64,000 bases of DNA from Brevibacillus dissolubilis (lineage in GTDB: Bacteria > Bacillota > Bacilli > Brevibacillales > Brevibacillaceae). The notes under the pieces were generated by a model that saw only the letters and a list, made by a program, of their open reading frames with translations, was not told where the DNA came from and made no database searches. Position numbers and translations under genes: made by a program. Location: the NCBI RefSeq assembly GCF_006170445.1, contig NZ_VCNA01000009.1:1-64000 (forward strand), written 5' to 3'. Below, piece after piece: positions 63,390 to 64,000 of this stretch; within the stretch, counting starts at the first letter, position 1; every line of letters starts with the position of its first letter.

Positions 63390-64000
63390 ATGCGGGAAAA
63401 ACTGAATTGGTTTCATGTTGCCATTCTGACCTATATGATTCAGTTAGATGTTACGCTCTTCAGTCTTCCCCGCATCATCGCTGAAAAACTTGGCACCAAT
63501 GGTTGGATCGGTGTGCTGTTGCTGTCGTTGGTGGGGATTCTCAACATTTTTCTCTACTCTCTTGTCCATCGCATGGGGAAGGGAGCATCTTTTTTTGATA
63601 TCGTAGAAGCATCGCTTCCCAAATTCATGATCTACCCTCTGTATCTTGCTTTAGCTCTCTTCTATATTTATGTAGGTTCTATTCTCGGAAAAAGCTTTAT
63701 CATCATCTTTCAAATCATGGCCTTCCCGACAACCAACTCGATGTTCTTGTTTCTGCTCTATTGTTATATGATGTATTGCATGTTAATAAAAGACATATAC
63801 AGCATCAGCAAAGCAGTTACCGTATTCTTTTTCGTCACATTTTGGCTCGGTGGTCTGACTTTCTATTATTTTTCAGAATGGGAGATCGTTCGACTTACCC
63901 CGTTTCTGTTCAAAGGTGCTACCGAGGAAATCAGCTTGAATAGCTGGACGGATATCTATACCATTTTCGTCGGTTGTGAATTATGCCTCTATCTCTTTCC
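63390..64000 (+). CDS. spore germination protein GerAB family, partial (runs off the window)
   Basis: The first about 203 codons of a B subunit: MREKLNWFHVAILTYMIQLDVTLFSLPRIIAEKLGTNGW and further membrane helices, then the ERF-like VRLTPFLFKGATEEI loop. ATG 63390 lies 20 bases after the A-subunit stop, behind GGTGGTGATG. The gene continues past 64000, and a C subunit is expected beyond. Here the order is A then B, unlike the first operon. Confidence 0.88.
   Translation, partial: MREKLNWFHVAILTYMIQLDVTLFSLPRIIAEKLGTNGWIGVLLLSLVGILNIFLYSLVHRMGKGASFFDIVEASLPKFMIYPLYLALALFYIYVGSILGKSFIIIFQIMAFPTTNSMFLFLLYCYMMYCMLIKDIYSISKAVTVFFFVTFWLGGLTFYYFSEWEIVRLTPFLFKGATEEISLNSWTDIYTIFVGCELCLYLF

Overview
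The window reads as chromosome of an endospore-forming, mid-GC Bacillales bacterium. GerE, two GerA-type germinant receptor loci, a guanine-class, a SAM and a lysine riboswitch, a Bacillus-like sdhCAB-yslB neighbourhood and strong AGGAGG ribosome binding sites all point that way. The genus cannot be fixed by eye; a Paenibacillaceae- or Alicyclobacillaceae-like genome (Brevibacillus or Tumebacillus type) would fit. MqnB and MqnD indicate menaquinone synthesis by the futalosine route.

Layout. 0-6 kb: the 3' end of an IS3-family (IS150-like) transposase, then a putative HExxxH protein, a hemolysin III/PAQR protein, glutamate racemase, an N-terminally extended Fe/Mn superoxide dismutase and a HupE/UreJ-family protein. 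5.9-9.5 kb (minus strand): wreckage of a contractile-tail prophage. It holds an ArpU-type regulator, baseplate J, a tail gpI-like gene with an in-frame stop, a broken XkdQ/gpD-like gene and several short genes, and is flanked by a 237-bp inverted-repeat element. 9.9-14.2 kb: copper amine oxidase and a coupled ykuK-rtcB RNA-repair pair. 15.2-18.9 kb: a gerAB-gerAA-gerAC operon. 19-20.6 kb: a COG2509-like FAD enzyme behind a guanine-class riboswitch that appears wired as an ON switch. 20.9-23.3 kb: secreted thermolysin-like protease.

23.5-26.9 kb and 33.4-38.0 kb hold two paralogous two-gene cassettes. In each, a large protein with no visible signal peptide carries stalk domains, two copies of an unnamed helical repeat and a lysozyme-like domain, and is followed by a lipoprotein gene. 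The second hydrolase also carries an M15-type peptidase domain. This is the best candidate here for an undescribed system. Between them lie mqnB-mqnD, a GntR/EamA divergent pair with palindromic operators, a nitroreductase and small proteins.

38.5-43.5 kb: proline uptake and oxidation (PutP, P5C dehydrogenase) with a PAS-AAA-Fis regulator lacking GAFTGA; no proline dehydrogenase is present. 43.6-45.7 kb: an orphan ATP-grasp ligase between gerE and a 56-bp gerE-derived direct repeat. 45.9-53.4 kb: two orphan Opp-type permeases, CheX, a large Vpr-like subtilase and a heptad-repeat coiled-coil protein. 53.8-57.7 kb: sdhCAB and yslB. 57.8-60.8 kb: metX under a SAM riboswitch and lysC under a lysine riboswitch, the latter with an internal beta-subunit start. 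60.9-64 kb: an SDR enzyme and a second gerA-type operon running off the window.
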